NCBI GenBank assembly: GCA_046727855.1
Contig: JBKPDL010000153.1
Span: 1-24,301, forward strand
From: DASPWV01 sp046727855
GTDB taxonomy: Bacteria > Acidobacteriota > Vicinamibacteria > Vicinamibacterales > UBA2999
Direction: 5' to 3'
Length of the DNA stretch: 24,301 nt
This document shows, one piece after another, positions 15,325 to 23,772 of the stretch (its first letter is position 1; every line of letters starts with the position of its first letter). The notes under the pieces were generated by a model, which saw only the letters and a program-made list of their open reading frames with translations, was not told the DNA's origin and ran no database searches. Position numbers and translations under genes: made by a program.

Positions 15325-16542
15325 ATGACGTCGATCACCGAGACGCTTCCGCCCGTTGCCGTTGACGCGCGGCGATCGGCGCCGGCGCCGACGGCCATTG
15401 CGCTCGCCGCAATTGTGCTCTTTGCCGCCTACCTTGCGGGAACGATCGGTCCGAAACAAGCGGCGCTCTTCTTCGTCGGCGTCGCGGCGGGCGTGGTGTT
15501 GTACCACGCGGCCTTCGGCTTCACATCGTCATGGCGTGTCTTCATCTCTGATGGCCGCGGCGCCGGTCTTCGCGCGCAGATGCTGATGCTCGCGGCGACC
15601 TGTGCCGTGTTCTTTCCGCTGTTGAGCGCAGGCGAGTTGTTCGGGCAGCCGATGCGCGGCTCGGTTTCACCAGCCGGCATTCCCGTGCTCGTGGGCGCGT
15701 TCATCTTCGGCGTCGGTATGCAACTCGGAGGCGGATGCGCGTCCGGCACACTCTACACCGTAGGCGGCGGCAACACGCGAATGGTAGTGACGTTGCTCGC
15801 CTTCATTCTCGGATCATTGATCGGCACCGCGCATGCGCCGTGGTGGCAAACGATGCCGGCGTTCGCACCCTCTTCGCTGCTGACACGTTTCGGCCCGATC
15901 GCAGGCCTCGCCATCAGCCTTGCCCTGTTTGCGGCAGTCGCCGCTGCCACCATTGTTGTCGAGCGCTGGCGTCACGGGCGCGTGGAGTCGCTGACGGCGA
16001 TCAAGAGCGCGAGCGATCGCCCGTGGTTGCGCGGTCCGTGGCCGCTCGCTGCTGGAGCGGTGGGCCTTGCCGCAGTGAATATCGCCACGCTGATGATCGC
16101 CGGGCGGCCATGGGGCGTGACGTCTGCCTTTGCGTTGTGGGGCGCGAAAGCGGCAGCCGCTTTCGGCATCCCAGTTGCGAGTTGGCCCTACTGGTCCACG
16201 CCGGCGCAGCGCGCGGCACTCGACGCAAACGTGTTGAGCGACGTGACCACGGTGATGGACATCGGCATCATCCTCGGTGCGCTGTTCGCGGCAATGCTCG
16301 CTAACAAGTTCGCACCGGGCTGGCGCACGTCAACCCGTTCGCTGGTTGCGGCAATCATCGGAGGGTTGATGCTCGGCTACGGTGCACGCCTTGCGTACGG
16401 CTGCAACATCGGCGCGTATTTCAGCGGTATCGCGTCGGGCAGCGCACATGGCTGGTTGTGGCTCGTCGCCGGGTTTGCCGGCAACGCGCTGGGCGTTCGT
16501 CTGCGGCCGATGTGCGATCTGCCGGTGGAGCGCTCGCGGTAA
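15325..16542 (+). CDS. YeeE/YedE family membrane transporter (probable thiosulfate or sulfur-compound uptake)
   Basis: A 405-residue inner-membrane protein with the duplicated YeeE/YedE fold. The first half carries GGGCASGTLYTVGGGN with C138, and the second half carries YGARLAYGCNIGAYFSGI with C360. A third cysteine, C397, lies near the C-terminus (LRPMCDLP). In characterised YeeE (TsuA) proteins, conserved cysteines along the pore relay thiosulfate, so thiosulfate or a related sulfur species is a fair guess for the substrate. Ten or more hydrophobic segments are visible. The ATG at 15325 has GAGGA just ahead. No TusA/YeeD-like gene is adjacent. Its TAA directly abuts the stop codon of the convergent cupin gene, leaving no space for a terminator. 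Confidence 0.9.
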   Translation: MTSITETLPPVAVDARRSAPAPTAIALAAIVLFAAYLAGTIGPKQAALFFVGVAAGVVLYHAAFGFTSSWRVFISDGRGAGLRAQMLMLAATCAVFFPLLSAGELFGQPMRGSVSPAGIPVLVGAFIFGVGMQLGGGCASGTLYTVGGGNTRMVVTLLAFILGSLIGTAHAPWWQTMPAFAPSSLLTRFGPIAGLAISLALFAAVAAATIVVERWRHGRVESLTAIKSASDRPWLRGPWPLAAGAVGLAAVNIATLMIAGRPWGVTSAFALWGAKAAAAFGIPVASWPYWSTPAQRAALDANVLSDVTTVMDIGIILGALFAAMLANKFAPGWRTSTRSLVAAIIGGLMLGYGARLAYGCNIGAYFSGIASGSAHGWLWLVAGFAGNALGVRLRPMCDLPVERSR

Positions 16543-17415
16543 TCAGCGCACGCGCTTGAAACGCGCGCGCGAGTACATGCTGAAGTCCTTTCCGGGTTCC
16601 GCCAACTCGAACACTTCTTCGAACTCGTCGGCGCTGTGAAGGAGGTAGGTTTCTCGCGCGCGAAATCCCGGCGGAATATTCTCAATCGCGCGCGTCGTGA
16701 ACACCAGTTTGCCAGCAGCCGGCGGCTCCATCACGTACTCGTTCACGAAGCCCTCGACGTGAAATTGCCGGAACACGATCTGTTTCGCGGCCTTGTCGAA
16801 CGTAAAGACGCCAAAGTCCTCGTGGCGCTCTCCTTTTGGATTGGCTTCCTGCGGCGGATAGACGCTTTCGTTCTTTGACTGCAGCGCTCGCGATTGCAGT
16901 GCTCGCGTGTATTCACGCCGGACGGTGCCTTTCCCCGGACGCCCTTGCGATGTTCCTTCCCAACGCCCGACCAGGGCGTCAAGCGCCGACAATTCTTTGG
17001 GCCCACCAGTCGAATCGAGTGCAACGGCGGGTGGCGCGGCCCTGCCAAACACTTCGACGATTGTGGCGGTCACCGTTCCGGTATTGGTGAATGAGTGACG
17101 AGCGCCGCCCTTGAGCGTCACCACCTGACCCTGCGCGACGTCCACCGGCGGCTCGCCTTCGATCGTCAATCGCAGTTGGCCGGTGACGAGTGTGAACACA
17201 TGCCAGGTCGCGTCGTTGTGCGAGTGCATGCGCCGGGTTGCGCCCGGTTCGGCGTAGTCGCGCAACACGCGATATTGCGGCTGCTCAGTGACGACCATCG
17301 ATGAGATTCCGGGGTCGCCCTGCACCGGCTTTGCGCCCTCCGCTCCACCCACCGCCTGGGCAAATCCGCTGGTCGTGCTGAACGCCAACATTGCTATTGC
17401 CAATGTGAACCGCAT
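16543..17415 (-). CDS. Exported cupin plus lipocalin-like C-terminal domain fusion
   Basis: The product (290 residues) has a Sec signal (MRFTLAIAMLAFSTTSGFAQ). A cupin domain (about 40-130) follows, with the metal-ligand pattern RRMHSHNDATWHVFTLVTGQLR and the second motif GGARHSFTNTG, so it probably binds a divalent metal. The second half (about 145-290) begins LDALVGRWEGTSQGRPG. It looks like a beta-barrel of the DUF1579/heme-binding (lipocalin-like) type, with GVFTFDKAAKQIVFRQFHVEGFVNEYV and DEFEEVFELAEPG. I infer a periplasmic ligand-binding or isomerase-like protein; the fusion makes its role unclear. An 8-residue repeat RALQSRALQSK sits at the centre. It is the last gene of three exported proteins on the minus strand. 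Confidence 0.8.
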   Translation of the reverse strand: MRFTLAIAMLAFSTTSGFAQAVGGAEGAKPVQGDPGISSMVVTEQPQYRVLRDYAEPGATRRMHSHNDATWHVFTLVTGQLRLTIEGEPPVDVAQGQVVTLKGGARHSFTNTGTVTATIVEVFGRAAPPAVALDSTGGPKELSALDALVGRWEGTSQGRPGKGTVRREYTRALQSRALQSKNESVYPPQEANPKGERHEDFGVFTFDKAAKQIVFRQFHVEGFVNEYVMEPPAAGKLVFTTRAIENIPPGFRARETYLLHSADEFEEVFELAEPGKDFSMYSRARFKRVR

Positions 17416-17431
17416 ATCTTTTCTCTTGGGT

Positions 17432-17460
17432 CGTCAACCGGGCTTCAGCCCGGGGCGACG
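17432..17460. repeat. Intergenic hairpin between acetamidase-like and cupin genes
   Basis: CCGGGC-TTCA-GCCCGG (17438-17453) forms a tight stem, with an outer CGTC/GACG pairing (17432-17435 and 17457-17460). It fits a REP-like repeat or an attenuating hairpin in the 47-bp gap of a minus-strand transcript. Confidence 0.65.
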
Positions 17461-17462
17461 GC

Positions 17463-18443
17463 TCATCGGCTGATTAACGCCTTGCGAATTTTGGCAACGA
17501 CGGTGAAATTCGGATCAACCACATTGGCCACTTCGTACTCGAGCGCCTGTCCCATGAGAAGCGACGCGCCGCGCTCCGAGTACTTGTAGTCGGTCACAAG
17601 CCAGCGGTGCATCTCGGTGGTGGCGTGCTGCAGCGCCTGCAGCAGCGGCCGCGCGCTGCCCAGCACCATGATGTAAGTGTCGTTCTCGAGCCGAGGCCAG
17701 CCGATCGCCTTCTTCTTGATCACATCAACCGTGAAATCGACGTCCATGGACGTTTCCAGGCCGGTGCCGACAACCTCGCCTTCGCCCTGGCGCGCGTGTC
17801 CATCACCGATAAAAAGCAGCGCGCCCGGCTCGCTGACCGGAAGCATGACTTTGACGCCGGCGTTCAGGCCGGCATAGTCCATGTTGCCGCCGAAGGCGCC
17901 CGGCGTGCTCGTAGCAATTGCCTCCTTACGCGCGGGCGCCACGCCCACGCAGCCAAGCATGGGGCGGAGCGGCAATTCGATCGGTGGTGTGATGTCGGTG
18001 GCATCGAGCCGGGCGATGCCCTTCGCCTTGTCGATGATCCAGTTTGCACGTCGTGGCTCGCGATCGACGCGCGCGGCAATCGAGGCAGGGTCGACCGCAT
18101 ATGGCGCGAGCAGACTGCTCGAATAGGCCGTCGCACGGTTGGTCTCGATCTTGTTGATCGTGACCACGAGCATGTCGCCTGGCTCCGCGCCTTCAACGTA
18201 GAAGGGACCGGTTTGCGGATTGGGACCTTGCGCCACCTGCTTGCCATTCCAGTCGGTGCCTCCGGCGTCGATGGTTTTCGTCACCACACGCTCGCCGGCT
18301 TTGATGCGCAGTGCGGGCGGATGGACGCCGGAGAACGTGTTGTAGAAGCGCTCCGGAACAAACTTGTGCGTTGTTGGCGTCTGTGCGTGCAGTCCGGCAA
18401 CGATCGCAACGACGACCGCACCGACACTGAACCCGATTTTCAT
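17463..18443 (-). CDS. Exported acetamidase/formamidase family protein
   Basis: FmdA/AmdA-type amidase that would release ammonia from short-chain amides such as acetamide or formamide. The ATG at 18443 starts a Sec signal (MKIGFSVGAVVVAIVAGLHAQ), giving 326 residues; the frame is open to 18677 but that part has no recognisable content. Family features are the early AGERVVTKTIDAGGTDWNG, GPFYVEGAEPGDMLVV, NWIIDKAKGIARLD, GCVGVAP, GGNMDYAGLNAG and the signature FIGDGHARQGEGEVVGTGLE. Most characterised members are cytoplasmic; a secreted form is common in acidobacteria, to my knowledge. Substrate is inferred from family only. It lies upstream of the cupin fusion on the same strand and may share its transcript. 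Confidence 0.9.
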   Translation of the reverse strand: MKIGFSVGAVVVAIVAGLHAQTPTTHKFVPERFYNTFSGVHPPALRIKAGERVVTKTIDAGGTDWNGKQVAQGPNPQTGPFYVEGAEPGDMLVVTINKIETNRATAYSSSLLAPYAVDPASIAARVDREPRRANWIIDKAKGIARLDATDITPPIELPLRPMLGCVGVAPARKEAIATSTPGAFGGNMDYAGLNAGVKVMLPVSEPGALLFIGDGHARQGEGEVVGTGLETSMDVDFTVDVIKKKAIGWPRLENDTYIMVLGSARPLLQALQHATTEMHRWLVTDYKYSERGASLLMGQALEYEVANVVDPNFTVVAKIRKALISR

Positions 18444-18846
18444 AGTGAGATTCCCATTGAGCGCACGCGCTCGGCTGGTGCGACTCGCCCCGACGAAACC
18501 GACGGAGTCGTGCCGACCAAAGCGCTCCGTTGAACGGACGTCGCAGTCGTTCCCTGCAGCCAGCTCGCTAGGAGTACCTTCCGCACACGCTCGCTGCCGG
18601 GCATCGACGTTCATCGGGCGCTTTGTCAGCTTCGCGTGCACGGCACGACTCCGACGGTTTGTCGTGTCGAGCCGCACCCGCCTAACAATACGCGCGCAGC
18701 ATCTTACAAACGTTCAGTGCCCGTGGCCAGCTTGAGCGTTACGCGCAGCCAACGCATACCGCTGCGGAGCGTAAACACGCCGAGCCAATCGCGGCGCCGA
18801 CCGCCATGACACGGGCGTGTGGCCTTACAGCAACCTCGCGACTCCG
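18444..18846. other. 403-bp intergenic region without a recognisable gene
   Basis: No frame in this gap shows family similarity I can name. It must carry the promoter of the acetamidase-like gene, but no clear -35/-10 pair stands out. GCCTAAC at 18680 and GTTACGC at 18738 recall integron attC ends, but the inner boxes do not pair, so I do not call a site. Confidence 0.6.
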
Positions 18847-19890
18847 TTAATGCGCTGTTTTCAGATGCTCCCGCAGTAAATCGCGACCGAAGTCGCCGTT
18901 GAAGTCGCGCCACACCGCGTGAATGTGATTCGCGTCGTTTTGGGTGTTGTCGTACTCGATCAAGAACGTCGGCCCCTGCACACGATAGTAGTGCGGGCCT
19001 CCAACTTCGGTGACGCCTGCCCACGCGAACGCGATCTTGTCCATCCCCGCCTTCTGCAACGCTTCGAGGCGCGCCTTGGCAACCTCGGGGGCGACGCGCC
19101 CTAGATAGACGTCGATCACTTTCTCCAGCAGCCGTCGCTGTTCGGGTTTCATTTCCGCGGCGGTAAGACCTGCGACAGGCAGCGGTTTCGCCTCGCGGCT
19201 CTCACCTGTGAGGTTCTCCCCAGGTGCTTTCGTTTCGTAAATCGCCTTTGCGCGCTGCGCCTCGTCGAACGCGCTGAGCAGCGCCCGCGCCGAATCCTCT
19301 TCATCGCGGAGCGCACGCGTGCCCTTCTTTGGTCCGTCGCGCACAACCGCCGGATTCGAGCCGAAGAAGTTCGGCGCGATGACGACCGGCGCATTGCCAA
19401 CGATCGTGAAGTTGAGGGAGATGTGATGGCCTTCGAACTTCCAGCCCCAAGGGCTCTTCCCGGGCGTACCGAAGATCGACACGTAGTAGAGCTCGGGATC
19501 GCGCACGATTGCGTTGGGTCCCGTGCGCTGCGGCTCGATCGCCCTGAGCACGTTTTCGAGGTCCATGATCGTCGTCGCGGTCGTGTAGCCGCGCATGCTC
19601 ACGCCGGTCTTGAGCAGTCCATGCGCGCGGGCGCGCTGCAGCTCCGTCATCTCCTTGATCGGCAGCCCCTTGCGAAGTCCTGGCCGCGGCGTGTAGCGAA
19701 ACTCGAACCGCGAGTCGTCATCGAAGGCGAAACTCGCCTTCGAGCGCTGCTCGGCATTCAGATCCTTCAGGAACGCATTGGCGGCATCGGCCATTGACGT
19801 GGCGGCGGCGGGCGGCGGTGCGCTGTTCATCGAAACAGGCATCGCGAGAATCGCAGTCAGCACGAGCGCTGCGGGAACAAAGCGGGTCAT
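18847..19890 (-). CDS. Exported DUF3500 protein
   Basis: The product (347 residues) starts with a Sec signal (MTRFVPAALVLTAILAMPVS) and has GGAGG four bases before its ATG. The mature part is a DUF3500 domain: LNAEQRSKASFAFDDDSRFEF, then YVSIFGTPG, the family hallmark WKFEGHHISLNFT, and a C-terminal HYYRVQGPTFLIEYDNTQ with NHIHAVWRDFNGDFG. DUF3500 proteins are common in soil Acidobacteriota and Planctomycetota and have no established function. The His-rich FEGHH and NHIH motifs could bind metal, which is inference. It is transcribed toward the acetamidase-like gene, but the 403-bp gap makes a shared transcript unlikely. Confidence 0.9.
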   Translation of the reverse strand: MTRFVPAALVLTAILAMPVSMNSAPPPAAATSMADAANAFLKDLNAEQRSKASFAFDDDSRFEFRYTPRPGLRKGLPIKEMTELQRARAHGLLKTGVSMRGYTTATTIMDLENVLRAIEPQRTGPNAIVRDPELYYVSIFGTPGKSPWGWKFEGHHISLNFTIVGNAPVVIAPNFFGSNPAVVRDGPKKGTRALRDEEDSARALLSAFDEAQRAKAIYETKAPGENLTGESREAKPLPVAGLTAAEMKPEQRRLLEKVIDVYLGRVAPEVAKARLEALQKAGMDKIAFAWAGVTEVGGPHYYRVQGPTFLIEYDNTQNDANHIHAVWRDFNGDFGRDLLREHLKTAH

Positions 19891-19935
19891 ACAACCTCCG
19901 CGGGACCACTGAGCCCCAGAATTCGCACAGTATAG

Positions 19936-20017
19936 CTAACGAGGCCCTGCCTCAGACCGTCGAGCATGTTGGGATGTATGCCGACTTGTCGGTCGGTCTG
20001 AGACTAGGCCTCGTTAG
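19936..20017. repeat. 24-bp near-perfect inverted repeat with 34-nt loop
   Basis: Arms 19936-19959 and 19994-20017 pair over 21 of 24 positions; the mismatches form one internal bulge. Each arm includes the CTAACGAGGCC / GGCCTCGTTAG end. The 34-nt loop holds a smaller hairpin CCGAC-TT-GTCGG (19981-19992). It sits directly ahead of structured repeat copy B. Confidence 0.85.
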
Positions 20018-20021
20018 TCTC

Positions 20022-20105
20022 TATGTTGTCTTGCCCCGCCTCCGCGGGGCGTCGCCTTGACGGAGAAAAGTTGACTCATTCGTCGAAATTCCGGGCCGTC
20101 AAGGC
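20022..20105. repeat. Structured repeat, copy B: GC hairpin plus 10-bp inverted repeat with 32-nt loop
   Basis: TATGT (20022-20026) precedes GCCCCGC-CTCC-GCGGGGC (20033-20050). Three bases later comes the perfect pair GCCTTGACGG (20054-20063) and CCGTCAAGGC (20096-20105). The loop starts AGAAAAGTTG, matching GGAAAACTTG in copy A. The 110 bp after it hold the tRNA promoter and nothing else I can name. Confidence 0.7.
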
Positions 20106-20150
20106 TCCTAGTTCACTCGCGGCCGCGAGCCAGACGCGTGGCGCCGGTCG

Positions 20151-20181
20151 TTGTGGGCGCCGCACGCGCTTCCGATATAAT
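20151..20181 (+). promoter_or_regulatory. Probable promoter of tRNA-Gln
   Basis: A consensus TATAAT lies at 20176-20181, 33 bp before the tRNA. A weak -35 (TTGTGG, 20151-20156) is 19 bp upstream of it. Confidence 0.6.
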
Positions 20182-20214
20182 CGAGGTTTCCTTCCTGTCC
20201 TTCGCGGCGCATAT

Positions 20215-20288
20215 TGGGAGGTCGTTCAACGGTAGGACACCTGGCTCTGGACCAGGTTATCGGGGTTCGAATCCCTGCCTCCCAGCCA
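20215..20288 (+). tRNA. tRNA-Gln (anticodon CTG)
   Basis: The acceptor stem TGGGAGG (20215-20221) pairs with CCTCCCA (20278-20284), followed by G and an encoded CCA (20286-20288). The anticodon stem CCTGG/CCAGG encloses the loop CTCTGGA, giving anticodon CTG, which reads CAG (Gln). The T-arm GGGGTTCGAATCCC is canonical. Length is 71 nt plus CCA. The gene marks the border between the native-looking block to the left and the patchwork to the right, but no second copy of its 3' end was found in the window. Confidence 0.96.
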
Positions 20289-20297
20289 CAGAATTTC

Positions 20298-20328
20298 CCC
20301 TGTGTTTTCAATAGTTTCCAACACAGGG
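20298..20328 (+). terminator. Terminator-like hairpin after tRNA-Gln
   Basis: CCCTGTGTT (20298-20306) pairs perfectly with AACACAGGG (20320-20328) around a 13-nt loop. Only a short ATTT follows. Its position 10 bp after the tRNA favours a transcript-ending role. Confidence 0.65.
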
Positions 20329-20391
20329 TGATTTCACTATCGAACTAAACATCGGTACGCAGATCGCGTGACGACCGGCGCAGGGCTCACT

Positions 20392-21039
20392 CTACTTCCC
20401 GAACCGCTCAATGCGGTACGCGATCTCAGGGCCTTCGTCGCCCTCGTACGCGAGTTGTGCCATCGCCAGGGCGAACGGCTCCAGATATCTCGCGATTCGC
20501 AGCGGGCCCGTGTCCACTGGTTCAAACCCGACATCACGAATCAACGTCGCCGCGACCTCTTTCGCGTCCTGGTCGTCGCCACAGTACATGAGGCTCGGCC
20601 GGCGACGAATCCGTCGCTTCGCGTCGAACACTTCGAACAACACCTCACTCGGGACGGTGCTGAATGCGGAGATGACGTCAGCCTTGCGAATCTTCCTCGC
20701 GAGCACCTCGGCGCCAGACGATGTGTGGGCGACGGCGAGGGCGGTATCGCTGGCGTTCATCGGTAGCGAGCAGGAGATGACCACTTTGCCGGAGAGGTCG
20801 CCAGCTTGCTTTAGCACGTCGGCGACACGGGACCAGTGCACCGCGAACAACAGCGCGTCCGCATCCAGAGTGGCCTCACGCGGGGTCCCAGCCCGGGCGT
20901 GTCCCCCTGCCTCTCGAGCGAGTCGCTTCAGCTTTCGTTCGCTGTGTGAATAGCTGAAGACCACTTCGTGTCCTGCCCGGGCGAAGATCGTCCCGAGCTT
21001 GCCGCCCATCAATCCCGAACCGAGAATGCCGATGCGCAT
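20392..21039 (-). CDS. NADP oxidoreductase, F420-dependent reductase-like family (NPD)
   Basis: A 215-residue cytoplasmic protein with an N-terminal Rossmann fold (MRIGILGSGLMGGKLG, GxGxxG at 7-12) and the family's ADALLFAVHWSRV and KVVISCSLPM strands. Later come FSTVPSEVLFEVFD and a C-terminal GPLRIARYLEPFALAMAQLAY helix. Members include F420H2:NADP+ oxidoreductase (Fno) and many bacterial homologues that may act on other cofactors; here the F420 link is unproven. The start has GGAG eight bases ahead. It begins 16 bp after the end of the aldo/keto reductase gene on the same strand, so the two redox genes probably formed an operon. Confidence 0.85.
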   Translation of the reverse strand: MRIGILGSGLMGGKLGTIFARAGHEVVFSYSHSERKLKRLAREAGGHARAGTPREATLDADALLFAVHWSRVADVLKQAGDLSGKVVISCSLPMNASDTALAVAHTSSGAEVLARKIRKADVISAFSTVPSEVLFEVFDAKRRIRRRPSLMYCGDDQDAKEVAATLIRDVGFEPVDTGPLRIARYLEPFALAMAQLAYEGDEGPEIAYRIERFGK

Positions 21040-21055
21040 GGCTGGTGCTCCGTGC

Positions 21056-22033
<978 letters not shown>

Positions 22034-22226
22034 GGTGCTTCCACTGTAGATGGATCACCCCCAACGTCGTTTGCCAGATCCACCGAGTTGATTGCCTAAA
22101 ATGATGTTTCGCTGTGGAAATGAGAAATGCACTGCGCCGGCTGATGCTAGAGTCGTCTGACACAGGCAGGTGTTGGAGATTGCTCATGCCCAGCAAGCGG
22201 GACCATATGCTACGGACGCCACGGCA

Positions 22227-22361
22227 ATGACCGCCCTGGCTCGCGCCATCGAGCGCTTTGCCCAAACCGACGGCGACCACACGACCGCCATTCCGGCGCT
22301 CACGCTCCATCGTCGCAAGGCGCCAACCGAACCCTTGCACTGCATCTACAACCTGGGGGTG
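22227..22361 (+). pseudogene. N-terminal fragment of an AraC-family regulator
   Basis: The 45 codons from ATG 22227 encode a typical start of AraC-type regulators with the PF06719-like N-terminal domain: LARAIERFAQTDGDHTTAIP, then LTLHRRKAPTEPLHCIYN. Similarity ends at LGV and the frame then enters unrelated sequence antisense to the VOC gene. The HTH half is missing. AraC regulators are often divergent from the aldo/keto reductase they control, which matches the arrangement here. I take it as the stump of that regulator. Confidence 0.7.
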
Positions 22362-22412
22362 CCCTGGTGGGATTCCAGGGCCGCTCAGATGGCGCAACCC
22401 GTCGTGTCCACG

Positions 22413-22889
22413 TCAGCCCCGCCGCGCTGCCTCGATGGTGGCGATGTCGATCTTCTTCATCGGCATCATCGCCCCGAAGGCACGCTTTGCCTCATCGCCA
22501 CCAGCCGCAAGAGCCTCGGTTAGCGCGCGCGGGGTGATCTGCCAGGATAGGCCCCAGCGGTCCTTGCACCAACCGCACTGACTTTCCTTGCCGCCATTGC
22601 CGACGATCGCGTTCCAGTAGCGGTCCGTCTCTTCCTGATTGTCCGTCGCGACCTGGAAGGAAAAGGCCTCGCTGTGCTTAAACTCCGGTCCGCCGTTGAG
22701 GCCGAGACAGGGAATGCCCAGAACGGTGAACTCCACGGTCAGCACATCGCCCTCCTTGCCGCCCGGGTAGTCACCGGGCGCCTTGTGGACAGCGGTGACC
22801 GCACTATCCGGAAAGGTGGCGGCGTAGAAGCGCGCCGCCTCATGCGCGTCCTTGTCGAACCAGAGGCAGATCGTGTTCTTTGGCTTCAT
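22413..22889 (-). CDS. VOC-family PhnB-like protein
   Basis: A 158-residue glyoxalase-fold protein of the PhnB / 3-demethylubiquinone methyltransferase-like type. Signatures are ICLWFDKDAHEAARFYAATF near the start, LTVEFTVLGIPCLGLNGGPEF, FSFQVATDNQEETDRYWNAI, and the diagnostic CGWCKDRWGLSWQITP near the C-terminus. The function of this subgroup is unknown; despite the old name, methyltransfer is not shown. AAGGAG lies nine bases before the ATG at 22889. It faces the AraC stump and is flanked upstream by transposase debris, so it probably arrived with, or was brought together by, mobile DNA. Confidence 0.9.
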   Translation of the reverse strand: MKPKNTICLWFDKDAHEAARFYAATFPDSAVTAVHKAPGDYPGGKEGDVLTVEFTVLGIPCLGLNGGPEFKHSEAFSFQVATDNQEETDRYWNAIVGNGGKESQCGWCKDRWGLSWQITPRALTEALAAGGDEAKRAFGAMMPMKKIDIATIEAARRG

Positions 22890-23212
22890 GTTCGTGTGCT
22901 CCTTTGTGCTCGATCAGGGCGAACGCCGCGGTCTCCGACTCCGCGTCGAACGGATTGGGCGAATCGCCGCCGGGGGTATCGTGCGACGTGGCAGTTTGCG
23001 CAGCGCCCAGGCGTTCTTCAGCGCGTCGTAGCCGGCGGAGCCATCGCGGGGTCGAGACACCTCATCACAGCACGGAGGTCGGCCTCCGGCATCGCCGCGG
23101 TGGCTTCACCGAGTGTATGCAAATCTTGGACAGCTAACTGCCGAAGGCGGAAAATCACCAGAAGGTAGGCTGGCCGCGAGGTAGCGAAGCTGCCCCTCGC
23201 GGGACACCTGCC
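22890..23212. other. Intergenic debris between the VOC gene and the transposase remnant
   Basis: No gene is recognised. On the minus strand a short frame (about 23160-23018) reads VIFRLRQLAVQDLHTLGEAT and ends CLDPAMAPPATTR. It looks protein-like, but I cannot place it in a family. The region is probably the tail of something broken by insertion. Confidence 0.4.
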
Positions 23213-23290
23213 ATGCGGGATCGGGCCCGCATCGACGCGCGGTGGGTCGTGGAGCGCACCTTTGCCTGGCTCAGTCAGTTTCGCGCCTGT
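23213..23290 (+). mobile_element. Remnant of an IS5-type transposase C-terminus
   Basis: The frame reads MRDRARIDARWVVERTFAWL, then SQFRAC. RWVVERTFAWL is the well-known C-terminal block of IS5-family (IS1182/IS427-like) DDE transposases, carrying the catalytic glutamate region. It is followed by unrelated sequence and a stop at 23326. The rest of the element is absent and no terminal inverted repeats were seen. Confidence 0.7.
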
Positions 23291-23407
23291 CGAACGCCGA
23301 CGTCCTGCCGTACGGCGCGATCTTGAGCCGCACGAAGCGGACTCCCCTTGACCTTCGAGAGGTCGATCAGCCAGAATCCTACCTCTCGAAGCTTGAGAGG
23401 AGATGCC

Positions 23408-23734
23408 GTGGCTAAGACCGACCTGCTGCAAGGCACGCTCGATCTGCTTATTCTCAAGATCCTCGCGCTCGGACCGAACCACGGCTGGGGCATCGCCACG
23501 CGTATCCGTCAGATCTCGCGCGACGGACTGAATGCGAGCCAGGGCTCGCTGTACCCGGCGCTGCACCGCCTCGAGTTGCGCGGTGACGTGACGTCGGAGA
23601 TGACGCCATCTGAGAACAATCGGCGCGCCCGCGTCTATACCCTCACGACTGCTGGACGACGACGCCTTCAGACGGAGACCGCGAGTTGGGAGCAGTTCGC
23701 GTTGTCGATGAAGCGCGTGCTCCAGTCGGGATGA
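23408..23734 (+). CDS. PadR-family transcriptional regulator
   Basis: A 108-residue winged-helix repressor. LLQGTLDLLILKILALGPNH, GWGIATRIRQIS, ASQGSLYPALHRLELRG and the wing NNRRARVYTLTTAGRR are the PadR hallmarks. C-terminal helices would form the dimer. I chose GTG 23408 because GAGAGGAG ends 5 bases ahead and because VAKTDLLQGTLD is the usual start in this subgroup; the frame is open upstream to 23348. Its TGA overlaps the ATG-containing frame of the permease gene (ATGA at 23731). In acidobacteria PadR genes are routinely paired with ADOP permeases, which they probably regulate. Confidence 0.92.
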   Translation: MAKTDLLQGTLDLLILKILALGPNHGWGIATRIRQISRDGLNASQGSLYPALHRLELRGDVTSEMTPSENNRRARVYTLTTAGRRRLQTETASWEQFALSMKRVLQSG

Positions 23735-23772
23735 GCCTCGCGGCGGGCGGCGCCACTGCAGAGGAGAGCTGC

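Noticed and set aside
18680..18744. Integron attC-like site (GCCTAAC ... GTTACGC)
   Set aside because: The outer boxes fit only partly and the inner boxes do not pair; no integrase or cassette array is near.
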